Of a DNA stretch of 64,000 bases, positions 60,351 through 64,000 are shown piece by piece; within the stretch, counting starts at the first letter, position 1; each line of letters starts with the position of its first letter. The translations under genes and the position numbers were made by a program. This stretch comes from Shinisaurus crocodilurus. Lineage: Eukaryota > Chordata > Lepidosauria > Squamata > Shinisauridae. The stretch lies in NCBI GenBank assembly GCA_021292165.1, contig CM037888.1, positions 33,065,091 through 33,129,090 on the forward strand. Direction: 5' to 3'. The notes below the pieces were generated by a model. That model did no database searches. It was not told the DNA's origin and was given only the letters and a program-made list of their open reading frames with translations.

Positions 60351-61496
60351 GAGCAATTAAAGGGGGGGGGGTTGTGTTTGTGGGAGGGGCGCCTCTTGCT
60401 CCTCAGAAGGAGCTGCAGAGAGGGGAGAAGGAAAGGGTTAAAGGGGGTGGGTCTCCCCTTCCTGTGGAGGGCTCGTAGTGGCCTTGGGAGGGGGGGGATT
60501 CTCCTCAGTATTTGTTGGGGTGTGTGTGTGAGGAAGATCAGCAAGGCTCGGAAGAAATGGGTCGGGGGTGTCTCTCTGCTTGCCCCCCCCCCGCCCAGCA
60601 CTGTGGGAGGACTTCTTTCCCTCCCCGTCTATTTGTGGAAGTTGAGGGGGTCCCCTTGCCGCCCCCCCACATGGATTAGGGTGCTGAGAGATTCAGTCTC
60701 TTCCTGAGGAAAAGGGGTCTTGGGGTGGGGGTCAGATTCCCCCCTCCCCCCCAGGCAGGCGGATTCTTGTCTTCTTGCTGGCTCTGAGTTGCCCCCCCCC
60801 CGTTTTTGGGGGGGGTGTCTGTGGAGATGGGATGATTCCCTTTGTCACTTCAAAAAGCAGTTTTATTAGGGTGCTTCGATGTGCGTGGAGGTGCTTTGGG
60901 GCAGCTCTTTTCTTCTCCTCAGGAAACATTGTCGGTTATAACTGTATTAATGCGCCACCACTGCAGGGAGCTTTTTACCAAAGCAGCTTCAGCAAAAACA
61001 GGTGCCTGCCCCCGAGGAGCTTGCAATCAGCATCCCAAATCAGTTCAATTAAATGCTCTGGCTGAGTGGTGTGTGTGTGTGTGTGGGGGGGGGTTCGTGA
61101 CCTGGAAGGGGCCATGATCATGGGGTTTCTTCTCGTCCTGTGTACGTGTGGGTACCTGTACAGAATGTGTGTGTTTTCGGGTCTCCCCCCCCCCCAGGCC
61201 CACGAAGGAGGCTGTGGTTCCGCAGGGAGATGGCCCGCAGCCGCTGCCCACACTTTTCTCACAGTCTTGCTGTAGGGGGGAACCGGTGTCTGCATGGGGC
61301 AGGGTGGCAAGTGAGCCATTAGGAGACAGGAATCTAGTCACATCTATTAATGGGAGCACAGCACCGGTTTACTGCTGGGCAGGCTATGAGGCAACGTTGT
61401 ACCTGCCCCTTGTCGGGCAGGGGTCCAAGCCAGACCCACCTCTGAACCCTGCAAATGATTCTGTTTGGCCTCTTTTCCCATCGCAGCCCCTCCTCT
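60334..61496 (+). other. Putative start of intron 1
   Basis: G-rich sequence with G runs and (GT)n near 61069-61092. Frames up to 136 codons overlap on both strands without domains. Confidence 0.4.
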
Positions 61497-61501
61497 CCAG
61501 G

Positions 61502-61640
61502 CCTTCCCCAACCTGGTGCCCTTCAGATGTTTTGGACTACAACTCCCAGCATTCCTGATCATTGGCCATGCTGGCTGGGGCTGATGGGAGCTGAAGTCTA
61601 AAACTTCTGGAGGGCACCAGGTTGGGGAAGGCTGCTCTAG
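61502..61640. mobile_element. Hairpin MITE, family B (copy 2)
   Basis: The arms ggccttccccaacctggtgc and caccaggttggggaaggc are nearly perfect, with a centre of attcctgatcattggcc. It is a sister of 27912-28046. The possible TSD ctctccag / ctctagaa is weak. Confidence 0.65.
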
Positions 61641-61660
61641 AAGCAGTTGGCTTGAGAAAT

Positions 61661-61738
61661 GTATGTATTTATTTATTATTTGCATTTATTTATCGCCCAT
61701 CTGGCCGGCAAACCGGCCACCCTGGGTGATGTACATAG
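61661..61738 (-). mobile_element. L2 LINE 3' tail fragment
   Basis: Starts ttatttattatttgcattta, then the L2 tail cgcccatctggccggc and caccctgggtgatgtac, as at 9940-10000. Confidence 0.75.
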
Positions 61739-61796
61739 GATAATGTAAAGAGGTGGATCTGGTGCTAGCAAAGGCCAAAATCCTGCTGGGGGCGGT

Positions 61797-62016
61797 TTAT
61801 TTATATATTCATTCTATCCTGCCTTTTCTCCAAGGAGCCCAAGGCAGCTTCCATGATCATCATCCCCGTCTGCGTTTTATCTTCAACCCTGTGAGGTAGG
61901 CCAGGCTGAGAGTCGCTGACTGGCCCAAAGACACCCAGTGAGCTTCATGGCCGAGTGGGGAGGACTAGGAGCCAGATCTCCCGAGTCCAACACTCCAACC
62001 ACTATGCCACACTGGT
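61797..62016 (-). mobile_element. Sauria-type SINE (copy 5, diverged)
   Basis: Reversed tail tctatcctgccttttctcc, middle ggcccaaagacacccagtgagc, head end tatgccacactgg. More diverged than the other copies. Confidence 0.7.
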
Positions 62017-63109
62017 TTTATGGTGTGTAGGAGTGCTGAGAGTAAGTTGTCCAAGTTCCAGATGTCTGAATAGGCAAATCCTAGGAAAGACAGGATTTTC
62101 GCCCTGTGCCTCCTGGCCTCGCCTGATTTCAGATGACTCCAACCTCTGACATACAAGAAGACTGGAAAAACATTTCAGATTTTGAGGTTGCCTGGGTCTT
62201 GCCGTCTTTGTTACACCCATCTCTCTGTCTTTGCTGAGTGACTATTCTAACGTCTAGGCCTGTCTTTGTGTGTGAAGTTTGCATTTCATGGGTGGCATGC
62301 TCTGAAAGTCAACATTCAGAACAGGGAGGACCATCTTTGGGGTTTCTTGAGGAGGAGGAGAAAGGTGTACACATGGGAGTTGTGCTGAGTGTCTGTGTAT
62401 GCTGCTGGTAGCACCGTGTGGCATAAAGTTCACCATCCCTGGGATGGATGGATGGATGGATGGATAGAGAAGCATATGGGAGAATGAGCTTACAGAGCCT
62501 TAATGAGCAGGAGGGCAGATATTTACAAGCCTGATTTAACCAGGTATGAAGTGAGGGGGGTGTTCACTTGCAGACTTCAGGTTTGTGTGCCTGCTTCATG
62601 TGCTTGGCCAAAAGTAACCTTGCCTTTTTGTGTTTTGCTGCTGTGCAGGTGCAGTCTGCGCTGGGAGCAAGTTTGTGAATAGCTCTTTGTGTGGTGCCAG
62701 CACCTGCTCTTTCAGTACTGAGACAGCAAAGCAAGCATATTAAAATGGTGTCGCATGAGCTAGCTGGAGAGGAGCTATTTGAAAAGCAAAGGCTGCTCTC
62801 CTGACCTTAATTTAGCACCTATTACCAGAAAAGTGCCAAGTGTTCTTTTGGGAACCATGGATGTCATCGTGCAGAATCGGTATTAAGAATAGTGACACTA
62901 TCATGTGACACAGTCAGCACTGGAAATGCCCGGAAGGGCTGCGCTGTGGGTGTTTTGTGCTCTTGGCCTTCCCGCCAGTGACGGATTCCTTTGCTCAGAA
63001 GTGTGCAGCAGCTCATGCGTTAAGGGAAAGTGTGTCTCTTTCCCGTGTTAAAGGTGATTAGACCTGGTTTCCTGCTTTTCTGAATTCCTACATGATGGGT
63101 AGTTCTGTG
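62017..63109. other. Unclassified intron-like sequence
   Basis: Contains a (GGAT)n tract at 62441-62465. Otherwise no repeat family or coding frame was recognised. Confidence 0.35.
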
Positions 63110-63114
63110 TTGGA

Positions 63115-63360
63115 TTAAGAATGAATAGAGCAGTAGAAGATAGTGGGATCCAGGAAGTCCCTGGTTCAATTCTGGTTTCAGGCGTGAACGTAACTAGGTG
63201 GTCTTCGGCATGTCGCTGTGTCTTGGCTTTGGCCCCGCACCCCCATCTGCAATATGAGGAGGGTAATCTATTACTTGCAGGGCTGTTAAAAGTTATGTGT
63301 ACTAATGTTCATGGAGCATTTTGAGCACTCTAAAGCATTGTATCAATGCAAAGTATTAAT
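63115..63360 (+). mobile_element. Old MIR-like tRNA-derived SINE
   Basis: A ctggttcaattct B box (about 63161) is followed by cacccccatctgcaatatgagg and gagggtaatctatta. The tail has gttaaaagttatgtgtac and gcattttgagcactctaaag. This order matches the MIR/CORE-SINE plan found across amniotes. It is diverged. Confidence 0.5.
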
Positions 63361-63853
63361 GTGACACCTGTGTGTTTCTTTTAATGTGCAATTGTTCTGC
63401 ATGTGAGTGTTTTGCTGAGTGGTGTGTGTGTGTGTGTGTGTGGTTGGTGTGCTACAGCAAGGCCTCCCACTCCCCGATCATCACTGTCAGGTTTCATGAT
63501 AATTCTTACATGGAAGTCCCTTCCCTTTAATAGTTTTGTCACATACTGAGCAGATCTAGAGTACTTATCCTGAACTGTGGGGAACGTAGCCTGAAGAATC
63601 CAGGCCTCGTCTTCCTCCAACCAAAAGGGTCAGTGATGCTTCAGTTCATTTGGAAGGCTTGCCGCTGTGTTCTTTACAACTGATTGATACCTGCAGGGCT
63701 TTGTTCAGGAGAGAACTGACAACAGTCTTTCCCCTTGTTGTGCTTGTGACTTATACACCAAGCAGAGCATGTTCAAAAATATATAAAATTGTATGCCACA
63801 TTTTCCATGTATCAACATGATGCAAGTTTGGAATCCTGGCTAAAAAGAGATCT
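63361..63853. other. Unclassified sequence with a (GT)n tract
   Basis: A GT run lies at 63421-63442; nothing else was recognised. Confidence 0.3.
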
Positions 63854-63905
63854 CATAGAAAAGTAGAGTTGGAAGGGGCCTATAAGACCATCGAGTTCAA
63901 CTCCT
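63854..63905 (-). mobile_element. CR1 3' end fragment
   Basis: catagaaaagtagagttgg followed by aaggggcctataagaccatc, the last 50 bases of CR1, slightly diverged. Confidence 0.75.
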
Positions 63906-64000
63906 TTAACTAGGCATGTGCAGCATGGGGTGAACGTTGGTGTGGCTATCTAGCCACTGGCACCAAAGCATGCTTTTACAGGGTGGTTTTTAAAAACCAA

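Overview
The window looks like repeat-rich nuclear DNA from a squamate reptile, most likely a lizard. The evidence is the mix of elements: CR1 LINEs with the (ATTCTATG)n 3' end, L2-clade LINEs, tRNA-derived SINEs of the Sauria type, 5S rRNA-derived SINE pieces, many short hAT elements with 8-bp target-site duplications (TSDs), and a Ty3/Gypsy element of the Gmr1 type. I recognised no conserved host protein-coding exon. Nearly everything I can name is a mobile element. The one good host-gene signal is a CpG-island promoter with a probable non-coding first exon near 59.56-60.33 kb.

Layout. 0-9 kb: a palindromic element, a Gypsy-type solo LTR (663-1385, TSD tgtat), a chimeric LINE remnant (4812-5300), a CR1 copy on the minus strand (6117-7851) split by a hAT element, and older CR1/L3-like and hAT copies. 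9.9-13.5 kb: a nearly complete but frameshifted L2 LINE on the minus strand, with endonuclease and reverse transcriptase. 13.8-25.8 kb: SINEs, hAT copies, L2 fragments and a hAT element full of GAGTC motifs. 26-35 kb: LTR-like segments and two solo LTRs of one family in opposite orientation (29423-30557 and 34006-34925). 35.8-37.6 kb: a CR1 copy with an uninterrupted reverse transcriptase frame. 38-48.5 kb: SINEs, MITEs, hairpins and an inverted duplication. 48559-55494: a complete Gypsy retrotransposon on the minus strand. 56-59.5 kb: a CR1 fragment, a long palindrome and another solo LTR (57628-58366). 59.56-64 kb: the CpG island, exon 1, and what I take to be the start of intron 1 of an unidentified gene.

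The most notable object is the Gypsy element. It has two 1133-bp LTRs that differ by one base by eye, a 5-bp TSD (agaaa), an 18-nt primer-binding site matching the tRNA-Leu 3' end, a polypurine tract, and one open gag-pol frame. Its pol order is protease, integrase, reverse transcriptase, RNase H. Integrase lies before reverse transcriptase, as in Gmr1-like elements and unlike ordinary Gypsy. Its Gag carries a segment resembling the SCAN domain. It looks young and possibly still competent.

Limits: this is a by-eye reading without database searches. Repeat family names rest on recognised motifs, and most boundaries without a stated TSD are good to about 10-50 bases. Stretches listed as holding nothing recognisable may contain old repeats or regulatory DNA.
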